64,000 nt of DNA from Mimachlamys varia (taxonomy: Eukaryota; Mollusca; Bivalvia; Pectinida; Pectinidae), in the NCBI GenBank assembly GCA_947623455.1, contig OX392538.1, forward strand, positions 1,240,001-1,304,000, in the 5' to 3' direction. The notes under the pieces are model-generated. The model was not told the origin of the DNA, did not search any database, and saw only the letters and a program-made list of their open reading frames with translations. Shown here piece after piece: positions 1-9,600 of this stretch. Position 1 is the first letter of the stretch. Each line of letters starts with the position of its first letter. A program made the translations under genes and the position numbers.

Positions 1-589
1 CCTCGCCTGGGTCCGACCCAGGTGAGTGCGACCCGCAACACCTATAGACCTCGCACGGGATAGAACGTCTCATAGATCCCACCCGGAATAAGCCTGTGCG
101 CTTTACGGCCACAGTGCTATAAGGTAAGCTAATTTAATTTTAAAGTATTTAACTAATGAATTTAAACTATTTAAACTATTTATTAGAGATTCTTTATATA
201 TAGTGAATTTAATATAATTACATTTAAATTCCTCGTCCATACTGTTAAAATATCTAACAGTTGACATACACGTGGTCAGGCCAAAGTTAGGGTAAGGGTA
301 ATGTAAATTGTAATAGTGTTAAAGTGTTACCTTGAAATAAAGAGAATTTATATATTAAACATATCTAATATACCTGTATAGATATTTAATACTTCATGGT
401 ACTAAATAGTTTATTTAAAGACATCGTTTACGCGTGTCCATATATTGTCAGGTAGCGTTCTTTTTATTTCAGGTTGCTGTCTCCTTTATGTTGTCCAAAA
501 TAAACGTTGTATTGTACTTTATACGACGTGTTGGAGCATACATTTCAATATAGAAGAAACCCACATTAATATAACCGTGTGACATATGT
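1..589. other. AT-rich stretch with no recognised gene
   Basis: No coding region or known repeat is recognised here. The first bases (2-26) form a short GC-rich inverted repeat, CTCGCCTGGGTC against GACCCAGGTGAG, with almost no loop. The rest is AT-rich and has frequent stops in all frames. Confidence 0.5.
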
Positions 590-1500
590 ATATAGAGAGT
601 CTAGTACGTAATGTCGACGGCATAGTCCACTATATGTACTTAACCCGAACAAATGTCCGTTGGATGCCTTTACTAGAATAGGTATATGTTCGCTGTAATA
701 ACGACGGCATAGATAATAAAAAGTTAATTTTAAAGTTATCCGCCCCTTTATCAAGACACACAATATTATACACGTTAACCGCAATGTATATAAATGATAA
801 ATATTGCCGATAATACTTTCGGCCGATTGGACACCGAAGGTTCTTTTATATAAGCCAAACAAACATAAGGTGATGTAAAGTGGTGGTAGATTCACTCTTT
901 AGTGTTATATACTGTGTGTTTATGTGTTTTCAGCGTGAGAACCCCGAAAGTCGGAGTCTGTACATTTCTGAACCACTAAATACAAAAAATAAGTGGTCTT
1001 TAATAATAAAAAGTTAATATAAAATTTACGCCAGCGACCGGGAAATCAAGATCAGACAACTTGCCCAAAAAAATGAAAATAATTGTAAAACTCAATTTTA
1101 AGACAGCAAAACAAAACAAGATTAGAAAGGGATGTTTACTGCTGCACGGACTCCACATGTTTATAGAATATGATTACTTCAACTTCAAATCATTTAACTC
1201 TTGACGAAATAATTTCGGAACTTTAGCGATCTATATGTTGAAGTAGAGTAGGACAGAAACATACCTCTCAGAGTTCTCAAGCTGAACGAAATGATACACA
1301 GACAGTACACATGTTCAGTAGCTACATGTGGATCGTTTACGCTGTACTGATATTGCTAAGAACATTTATCGTTCATATAGATAATTTGTTTCATGTTTTA
1401 TATACAATGTGTGTAGATGGTGTACCGTGGGTGGATAGCCCTTACAATTCCACAGTTTATTTGTCTGTACAATCGCTATTATTGCGACGGTTATAAATGT
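590..1500 (+). repeat. Array-less copy of the element that carries the 21-bp minisatellite
   Basis: Two parts of this stretch match the two flanks of the large minisatellite further right. The part around 590-855 matches 6385-6620: both contain CCGCCCCTTTATCAA, then a CCGATAAT..CGGCCGATT block, then a CGAAGGTyCTTT block. The part around 1232-1500 matches 12110-12350: both have GTTGAAGTAGA, a GACAGAA block, TTTGTTTCATGTTTTAT, GTGGATAGCC or GCGGATAGCC, and ACAGTTTATTTGTC. Between them, 856-1231 is ordinary AT-rich DNA without any 21-bp units. This is therefore a second, diverged copy of the same dispersed element lacking the array. No ORF in it is credible. Confidence 0.6.
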
Positions 1501-1629
1501 TATCGAATAGGTCATATTAATATTTAGCAATCTAATACGTATCTAATAGTTTCTGTTAATATTTAGCCATCTTTCAAAGAATAGGTCCATGTATTGTTTA
1601 TCTCCCTTTAAAGCAGTATATCGAGTGTG

Positions 1630-2096
1630 TGCTTCCACTGTGCGACGATGTGTTATCTATAAACAACAAGACGTTTGCTGACCACGTCGATCGTATATAC
1701 CCTACTGAACTTGAAATAAAGGACACAACAGGCTCTTCTACATCAGCTGCTTACCTCGATCTCTACTTAAACTACGACCAACATTGACAGCTTACTACTA
1801 AGCTATATGATAAACGTGACGATTTCAATTTTCCGATCGTGAGCTTTCAATTTCTTGATAGTAACATCCCTGCTTCTCCCACCTATGGTGTTTACATGTC
1901 GCAGTTGAATCGATATTCTAGGGATTGCTATAAATATCGTGATTTTGGTGATCAATGTCGACTGCTGACAAATAAACTTACAACACACGGATTCGAGAGA
2001 TGCAGATTGATCAGAACTATGGGCAAGTTTTATGGATGGCCTCCTTGGGTCATTGACAGACTCTTCTACATCAGCTGCTTACCTCGATCTCTACTT
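1630..2096 (+). pseudogene. Penelope-like retroelement RT fragment
   Basis: The conceptual translation runs from a reverse transcriptase DDVLSINN motif through FADHVDRIYPTELEIKDT, LYDKRDDFNFPIV and SNIPASPTYGVYMSQL, and ends near KFYG. This is the C-terminal RT/thumb part of Penelope-like elements, recognised by its family-specific order of motifs. There is an in-frame stop after YDQH near 1785, and the N-terminal RT is missing, so it is a dead fragment. At its 3' end a 35-bp piece of its own interior (about 1735-1772) reappears at 2058-2095, which looks like a template switch or rearrangement. Confidence 0.75.
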
Positions 2097-2099
2097 TTA

Positions 2100-2345
2100 A
2101 AAAAATCAGAGAATGCCAAAGCGTCAACAAAACCATAATCCGAACTCAAATTCGATTTCCAAATTCCAAATTTATGAGTTCGAATTATAATCATGCCGCA
2201 GTTATCACTTTCAGTTGACATGGGTAGGCCAAGCTGAACTGAGAATATTTCGGTTTCACTTGATTTATGAAGGTTTAGTTTTAAAAAATGGAGAATACCG
2301 AAGCGCCAACAAAACCATATTCCGAACTCAAAATCGATTAAATTA
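2100..2345 (-). repeat. Two Penelope-like 3'-terminal fragments, minus orientation
   Basis: Two copies (about 2104-2150 and 2286-2345) of the block AGAATrCCrAAGCG then CAACAAAACCAtA then CCGAACTCAAA. The same block ends the longer Penelope-like copies elsewhere in the window. Read on the minus strand it is the 3' end of the element. Here it follows a plus-strand RT fragment, so the order is rearranged. Confidence 0.6.
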
Positions 2346-2368
2346 AGGGCAAAATAAGAAAAAAGGAA

Positions 2369-2408
2369 CAAATCTTCATGGAGACTCTTAACCACTCGGC
2401 CACCGCCG
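2369..2408 (-). repeat. tRNA-derived SINE head fragment
   Basis: The minus strand reads GGGGCGGCGGTGGCCGAGTG followed by GTTAAGAGTCTCC. This resembles the 5' half of a Leu/Ser-type tRNA with box A TGGCCGAGTGGTTAAG. No T-arm or 3' half is recognisable, so it is a fragment of a tRNA-derived repeat and not a tRNA gene. Confidence 0.45.
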
Positions 2409-2555
2409 CCCCTACATTACATGTCTTGTCATTATTGCTATAGCAACCAGGAACGAACTGCTGCGTTATTTTGCTGATTGATCGCTTTTGATCGTGTTTT
2501 GTTGAATATTTGATTAATTGCATAGTTTCAATAAAATAAGATTTATATACAACAT

Positions 2556-2605
2556 ATTCAGCTAAGGGAGATAACTCTCTCATGAGTTATCTCCCTTAGC
2601 TGAAT
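2556..2605. repeat. Perfect 22-bp inverted repeat hairpin
   Basis: The arms 2556-2577 and 2584-2605 are exact reverse complements (ATTCAGCTAAGGGAGATAAC and so on) separated by a 6-base loop. It could be the fused termini of a MITE or a foldback element. No flanking target duplication was identified. Confidence 0.75.
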
Positions 2606-2859
2606 CATAAGCACAGAATATGCTAATCTTGTTAAATTCATCGGCAAATGAAAGTGGTTATATTAGATGTTTCGAGTCCGATTTGAATAAGAAATAAGAA
2701 ATAATGTTTATAAAGATTTTATGATAATAAATATATTGTATAAATAAGAAGAGTAAGATATAGGACATTAGCAATATTCAACCTAACGGAAATATAATAC
2801 TCCATCTGCATTATTTACCTGTGTATCCATTAATTCTTAAACATAGTGGTTAAAATGGA

Positions 2860-3245
2860 AAACTTTTTTCCAGATAGTATAACATTTGTTTTTGTTCATT
2901 AGGGAGGATATAAACTTGTTCTTACAATTGGATGACTCGCTCGACAGCGTCAATGTCTGACCAAGCCGCCCTTTGTTTACATTGGTGTCGTTGTGTCCTA
3001 TTTCTAGATAGGTATTTCTGAGAATAAGATAACTAGCTGCGTGAAACATGTGATAACTTTATCAATTAGATAAGAATTAACATTCATTTGATAGTAAATA
3101 TATTTAGCCTCTTGTATATAGTTTGTTGGATTTCTTTTTGATGATCATGCAACACTTTTTAATAAACGTATCTCTTATCAAGTCCTCCCTAAGTGACGTC
3201 CCCTAACACGCATATCCCTAAGGAAGGAACTGTCTAATCGGGATA
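2860..3245 (+). repeat. Dispersed repeat family, copy 1
   Basis: Contains GGATATAAACTTGTtCTTAC, a CGCTCGACAGC block, GTATTTCTGAGAATAAGATA and later a TATCAAGTC block. The same blocks occur in the same order at 30535-30960, and a more diverged copy is at 32610-32830. It has no coding capacity. The family is not recognised. Confidence 0.55.
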
Positions 3246-3805
3246 AGTTTCTGTTTCTTAGGGTTTGATTTTAGCAGCAGAGTTGATAGCGACTCACTGT
3301 TTAGTACGGCACGAGTTTTTTTGCAGACAATGCAGACAGCATACTCAAACTATCTCTTGTAAACATTCAAACAACTCATATAAATGCTCTCTTTTTCCCA
3401 TTAAAAACTCCGTTTGGGCTGTATTGAGTTAAGAAAAATACAAAAATAACAAACAAAAAAACAAATACAAATGAAGACATGATTGCTTATTTATTATTAT
3501 CGATCGCAACACCTCTACCCCCTCTGTCGTCCAAACTATTTTCATCCATCAGAACAACTCATCAATCAAACGGCATGCTTACCTTTCTAAGTATTCGTGT
3601 GCGCGCTCATAATGGATTAAATCCCGCACTAATAATATATCGTGTGGAACGCCTGGTTCACCATTGTCAGTATATTATGATGTATAGCTGTGGTGTGTTG
3701 ATGGGTATAGGGTCTTCGGCGGTAAACGTCAGTTTAGTAGCACTTTAAATCACCAAAAAACTACCACAAGAAACTTACCGAACACAGCGCTGCCTACTAA
3801 TTACA
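3246..3805. other. Nothing recognised
   Basis: Ordinary non-coding DNA. An 89-codon open frame at 3479-3748 has no recognisable motif and no neighbouring exon signal, so it is not annotated. Confidence 0.4.
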
Positions 3806-3906
3806 CATATGTAACAGGAGAGGAAAAATGCACGGCCAGACCGGGATTCGAACCCGGGACCAACCCAACTCTAGATGGACGCTCAACCAGTTGAGCTATC
3901 CGGTCG
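3806..3906 (-). repeat. tRNA-derived SINE copy
   Basis: The minus strand reads a tRNA-like head: acceptor GACCGGA, box A TAGCTCAACTGGTTGAGC and box B GGTTCGAATCC, then a tail ending TTTTTCCTCTCCTGTTAC. The acceptor and T stems nearly pair, but the anticodon stem does not, so it is a SINE head rather than a functional tRNA. A second copy with the same tail lies about 250 bp to the right. Confidence 0.7.
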
Positions 3907-4065
3907 CCGACGATCGACCCGGTCTAGATCCGCTACATTCCTCCCTCCTTTAACAAAGTCTTCGACCCCGAAGACATCACCATCTACAACCCAGGTTCGG
4001 GTATTCCCTTGCTAATAATGCACCCAGTACTTAAAACAAGGTTTGGTCACAGGCACCAAATGTAA

Positions 4066-4160
4066 CAGGAGAGGAAAAATGCACGGCCAGACTGGGATTC
4101 GAACCCGGGACCTTCCGAACTCTAGATTGACGCTCAACCAATTGAGCTATCTGGGCGGGA
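4066..4160 (-). repeat. tRNA-derived SINE copy
   Basis: Same family as the copy at 3806-3906: box A TAGCTCAATTGGTTGAGC, box B GGTTCGAATCCC and the same CCTCTCCTGTTAC tail, all on the minus strand. The acceptor halves GCCCAGA and TCTGGCC pair at six of seven positions, but the anticodon arm is mispaired. Confidence 0.7.
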
Positions 4161-4165
4161 TACCA

Positions 4166-6220
4166 GATCACCGTATAATGGTACCCCGTCTGGAAAACCA
4201 TACTTTTCAGCTTAATTTCTATCCCTGTACGTCAAGTCCCTGTAATATATTTAATGAATCATTGCATCTTTATAGCTTGCGGGGCCCGGTAGGGGACATG
4301 TATTGCTTCAGCAATACTCATTATTCTTTTTTTACCATAGTTAACGTTTCTATCAAATCAACTCAGGATCAGTTGTGATGATCGAGTTATCCATATTGTG
4401 TTATACTCAGCATATATCCTTTCTGGCGGTCATTTTATCAGTATTTACGAATTTGTTATTAAGGACTAGGTACAGCCATATTGGTTGTTACCTGGATGAA
4501 AATGGTAATATTGAAATTTTAATGTTTTCTTCCAATACATGGCATAAGCTTTATCCCATTATGTTAAATATTGATATAAAATGCAGATTAGCCCCCAAAA
4601 TTAAAAAAATCTATACTTAGGAAAAAAATATTCAGTAAATAATATCCAGATGGGAGTGCGCAAATATTTTTCATATAGTTATTTGAAACTTCTCAAAAAA
4701 ATAATACAAAGCTACTGCAATGTTCATAGAATGATAACCCAGTGTTAAAATTTTGATATTAGTCTGTAAATCAGAGTATCGGGGAGAAATACACAGGTAC
4801 CCCCTCTAAAAAATGTCGTCCATTGCATGCTGTTTTCAGTTCAGGTAAAAGTAGTTACCTGTATCTCGTGGGGGCAATATAGGGGCATTATTTTATATTA
4901 AATAGGTCATTTGTCATGTAAATGTATGTTTCGTGTCAAATAAATGTATAAAATAAAAAAAATAACACCAACATAACGTAATTTACATTTACGATACGGT
5001 TACCTAATTACTAATTAAGTTTGAGAAATGTATTTTGATACCAATGTGCCTCAACTGCCACACATGTTTACGATGACAACAATTTACGCTAGCGATGTTT
5101 GACAGGTGCGAAGCCGAGAACGAATCGTTATAATCAGTGAGTTAATACTGTCCGATCCACACGGAAGTGTATTATATATACGAATCCCATCAGAATTTTT
5201 ACAACACAAATTAAACTTTGTTGACAATTCTTTCAAAATCATTAAATTACCTAAAAAAACACTGCCGGAAGTGCCGAAGGACATCTTTTCACGTGCTATA
5301 CATTCGCCCAAAAATGTAAAACTGGCAATCGCTAAAAACAATTTATCGTGATAGGAATGGGCAGTTTTTGCTTTGTGATGATATACCAAGTAACATTTAC
5401 CTTTACTGCATGCTTTAATCCAATGTAATTTATTAATTTTGTCGATGTTTCACCATGCCTCTAAGTCAGGCGTATGAATATCTAAAAAAGTAAATAGTGC
5501 AAAATGGAAGACAGGGTAGTATATTTCGCTACATGCAACGGGAAGATGTTTGATTTAAGAGATCTGACACAGATGGTGATCCAGATGTGAGCGGTGTTCA
5601 GAATGTACATAAATTGCCATTCATGTGACGAGTACATTCTCTTATTCTTTGGTTTTCAATTGAAAGAGAGATTTATTCAAAAATCGAAGGCTCGTCTATC
5701 ATTCTGTGTATATTAAAGTGACAAAAAATGATATTCATTGTTTTTATTTTCTTTCGCAGTATTCTGCAAACGTGCACGCGTTTTTTGACATATAACACAA
5801 AATATCAGAAAAACCACCAAACGTACCGAAATATGGTTGAAATTATCGATTCTCCATCACAAAATGTACTTTGTAGTCTATTTTGATCATGTATTTTGCA
5901 GTATTTAATAAAATAACAAGTTTTGGTAAAAACACCTGCGCCATATTGGATTGTCCTGTACCTAGTCCTTAACAGATTATCTTTCATTCACTTCTCGTTT
6001 TTGCAATTTTAAGATTCGTTTATGTTTTAGTTGTCGCATGAAATATATACTGTGCCCAGAGTATTGCATACTGAGTAAGAGATTTAAGCACTTTGAGCTT
6101 ACTATAGACATCATAACGGCAGCAGTAAATTTGTCGTCCGATTTAGCTTAAAAACACCTTTAATGTTTACAAATATAAAAGAGAACTGTCTTAACGATAT
6201 TTGATAATTCACCTGTTCAG
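4166..6220. other. AT-rich DNA without a recognised gene
   Basis: No known gene or repeat family is recognised. Open frames overlap on both strands at 5084-5389, but neither shows a motif or splice context. The motif TTAAGGACTAGGTACAG occurs at about 4464 on the plus strand and near 5970 on the minus strand, hinting at a diverged inverted repeat pair. I cannot extend the match convincingly. Confidence 0.35.
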
Positions 6221-6223
6221 AAC

Positions 6224-6625
6224 GTGCTTGGGTACAAATACCTGCCAAAGGTAAATAAAAATACTTTTTATCTTGTAAACACCTTGCCCTTTTTGCACAT
6301 CATAGCAGATAATTTGATATACCGCTCTAATCAGGTACAAAGTAGAATGACTGACCTAGTTGAAAATCTGACTGATAGTTATAGAGAGGATCTAATAAGT
6401 TATATCGACGATGGGTTCTAGAATAGATTTGTGATTGTTGAAGTAATAGCGACCACATGGACAAGGCATTGAAATTTGTTAAGACACTCCGCCCCTTTAT
6501 CAACACGTTACGTAACATATATAAAAAATGCAGATAAAAATTGATAAAAGTTATCAATATCGATAATAAATTGTAAATGTTGCTGATAATCCCATCGGCC
6601 GATTTAACGTCGAAGGTCCTTTGAA
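6224..6625 (+). repeat. Left flank of the minisatellite-bearing element
   Basis: From about 6385 this sequence parallels 590-855: TATAGAGAG..TCTA, TCGACG, CCGCCCCTTTATCAA, CGGCCGATT and CGAAGGTCCTTT. It leads straight into the first 21-bp unit at about 6626. The parallel with the array-less copy defines it as part of a dispersed element, not unique flanking DNA. Confidence 0.55.
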
Positions 6626-9600
6626 ATTCTGGTCGGAGAACTGGTGTTCTGGTCGGAAAGAACGGTACTCTTGTCGGATAATCTGATGTTCTGGTCGGAG
6701 AGTCTGGTGGTCTGGTCGGAGAGTCTGGAGTAGTGGTCGGATAGAATGGTTTTCTGGTCGGAAAGTCTGGTGTTCTGGTCGGAGAGTCTGGTGTTCTGTT
6801 CGGAAAGAACGGTGTTCTGGTCGGAGAGTCTGGTGTTCTGTTCGGAAAGAACGGTGTTCTGGTCCGAGAGTCAGGTGTTCTGTTCGGAGAGTCTGGTGTT
6901 CTGGTCGGAGAGTCTGGAGTACTGGTCGGATAGAATGGTTTTCTGGTCGGAAAGTCTGGTGTTCTGTTCGGAAAGAACGGTGTTCTGGTCGGAGAGTCTT
7001 GTGCTCTGGTCGGAGAGTCTGGTGTTCTGTTCGGAAAGAACGGTGTTCTGTTCGGAGAGTCTGGTGTTCTGGTCGGAGAGTCTGGTGCTCTGGTCGGAGA
7101 GTCTGGTGTTCTGGTCGGAAAGAACGGTGTTCTGGTCGGAGAGTCTGGTGTTCTGTTCGGAAAGAACGGTGTTCTGGTCGGAGAGTCTGGTGCTCTGGTC
7201 GGAGAGTCTGGTGTTCTGGTCGGAGAGTCTGGTGTTCTGGTCGGAGAGTCTGGTGTTCTGTTCGGAAAGAACGGTGTTCTGTTCGGAGAGTCTGGTGTTC
7301 TGGTCGGAGAGTCTGGAGTACTGGTCGAATAGAATGGTTTTCTGGTCGGAGAGTCTGGAGTACTGGTCGGATAGAATTGTTTTCTGGTCGGAGAGTCTGG
7401 TGTTCTGTTCGGAAAGAACGGTGTTCTGGCCGGAGAGTCTGGTGTCCTGGTCGGAGAGTCTGGAGTACTGGTCGGATCGAATGGTTTTCTGGTCGGAGAG
7501 TCTGCTGTTCTGTTCGGAAAGAACGGTGTTCTGGCCGGAGAGTCTGGTGTCCTGGTCGGAGAGTCTGGAGTACTGGTCGGATAGAATGGTTTTCTGGTCG
7601 GAGAGTCTTGTGTTCTGTTCGGAAAGAACGGTGTTCTGGTCGGAAAGTCTGGAGTACTGGTCGGATAGAATGGTTTTCTGGTCGGAGAGTCTGGTGTTCT
7701 GGTCGGAGAGTCTGGTGTTCTGTTCGGAAAGAACGGTGTTCTGGTCCGAGAGTCAGGTGTTCTGTTCGGAGAGTCTGGTGTTCTGGTCGGAGAGTCTGGT
7801 GTTCTGTTCGGAAAGAACGGTATTCTGGTCGGAGAGTCTGGTGTTCTGTTCGGAAAGAACGGTGTTCTGGTCGGAGAGTCTGGAGTACTGGTCGGATAGA
7901 ATGGTTTTCTGGTCGGAAAGTCTGGAGTACTGGTCGGATAGAATGGTTTTCTGGTCGGAGAGTCTGGTGTTCTGTTCGGAAAGAACGGTGTTCTGGTCGG
8001 AGAGTCTGGTGTTCTGGTCGGAGAGTCTGGTGTTCTGGTCGGATAGAATGGTGTTCTGGTCGGAGAGTCTGGTGTTCTGGTCGGAGAGTCTGGTGTTCTG
8101 GTCGGATAGAATGGTGTTCTGGTCGGAGAGTCTGGTGTTCTAATCGGAGAGTCTGGTGTTCTGGTCGGAGAGTCTGGTGTTCTGTTCGGAAAGAATGGTG
8201 TTCTGGTCGGAGAGTCTGGTGTTCTGTTCGGAAAGAATGGTGTTCTGGTCCGAGAGTCAGGTGTTCTGTTCGGAGCGTCTGGTGTTCTGGTCGGATAGTC
8301 TGGAGTACTGGTCGGATAGAATGGTTTTCTGGTCGGAGAGTCTGGTGTTCTGTTCGGAAAGAACGGTGTTCTGGTCTGAGAGTCTGGAGTACTGGTCGGA
8401 TAGAATGGTTTTCTGGTCGGAGAGTCTGGTGTTCTGTTCGGAAAGAACGGTGTTCTGATCGGAGAGTCTTGTGTTCTGGTCGGAGAGTCTGGTGTTCTTG
8501 TCGGATAGAATGGTGTTCTGGTCGGAGAGTCTGGTGTTCTGGTCGGAAAGAACGGGGTTCTGGTCGTAGAGTCTGGTGTTCTTGTCGGATAGAATGGTGT
8601 TCTGGTCGGAGAGTCTGCTGTTCTGGTCGGAGAGTCTGGTGTTGTGTTCGGAAAGAACGATGTTCTGGTCGGAGAGTCTGGTGTTCTGTTCGGAAAGAAC
8701 GGTGTTCTGTTCGGAGAGTCTGGTGTTCTGGTCGGAAAGTCTGGTGTTCTGGTCGGAGAGTCTGGTGTTCTGGTCGGAAATAATGGTGTACTGGTCGGAG
8801 AGTCTGGTGTATTGGTCGGAGAGTCTGGTGTACTGGTCGGATAGAATGGTGTACTGGTCGGAGAGTCTGGTGTATTGGTCGGAAAGAATGGTGTGCTGGT
8901 CGGATAGAATGGTGTTCTGGTCGGAGAGTCTGGTGTTCTGGTCGGAAAGTTTTGTGTTCCGGTCGGAAAATCTGGTGTTCTGGTTGGAGAGTCTGGTGTT
9001 CTGGTCGGAGAGTCTTGAGTACTGGTCGGAAAGAATGGTGTTCTGGAGGGAGAGTCTGGTGTTCTGGTCGGAAAGTTTTGTGTTCCGGTCGGAGAATCTG
9101 GTGTACTGGTCGGAGAGTCTGGTGTACTGGTCGGAAAGAATGGTTTTCTGGTCGGAGAGTCTGGTGTTCTGTTCGGAAAGAACGGTGTTCTGGTCGGAGA
9201 GTCTGGTGCTCTGGTCGGAGAGTCTGGTGTTCTGGTCGGAGAGTCTGGTGTTCTGGTCGGAGAGTCTGGTGTTCTTTTCGAAAAGAACGGTGTTCTGTTC
9301 GGAGAGTCTGGTGTCCTGGTCGGAGAGTCTGGAGTACTGGTCGGATCGAATGGTTTTCTGGTCGGAGAGTCTGGTGTTCTGTTCGGAAAGAACGAGGTTC
9401 TGGCCGGAGAGTCTGGTGTCCTGGTCGGAGAGTCTGGAGTACTGGTCGGATAGAATGGTTTTCTGGTCGGAGAGTCTTGTGTTCTGTTCGGAAAGAACGG
9501 TGTTCTGGTCGGAAAGTCTGGAGTACTGGTCGGATAGAATGGTTATCTGGTCGGAGAGTCTGGTGTTCTGGTCGGAGAGTCTGGTGTTCTGTTCGGAAAG

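Noticed and set aside
566..895. 109-codon minus-strand frame
   Set aside because: It lies inside a dispersed repeat and the frame is not conserved in the second copy (6385-6620).
3806..4160. Two tRNA genes on the minus strand
   Set aside because: The acceptor and T arms look good but the anticodon stems do not pair. The shared non-tRNA tail marks a SINE.
5084..5389. Overlapping 101- and 81-codon frames on opposite strands
   Set aside because: No recognisable motif, no splice or neighbouring exon support, and mutual overlap suggests chance.
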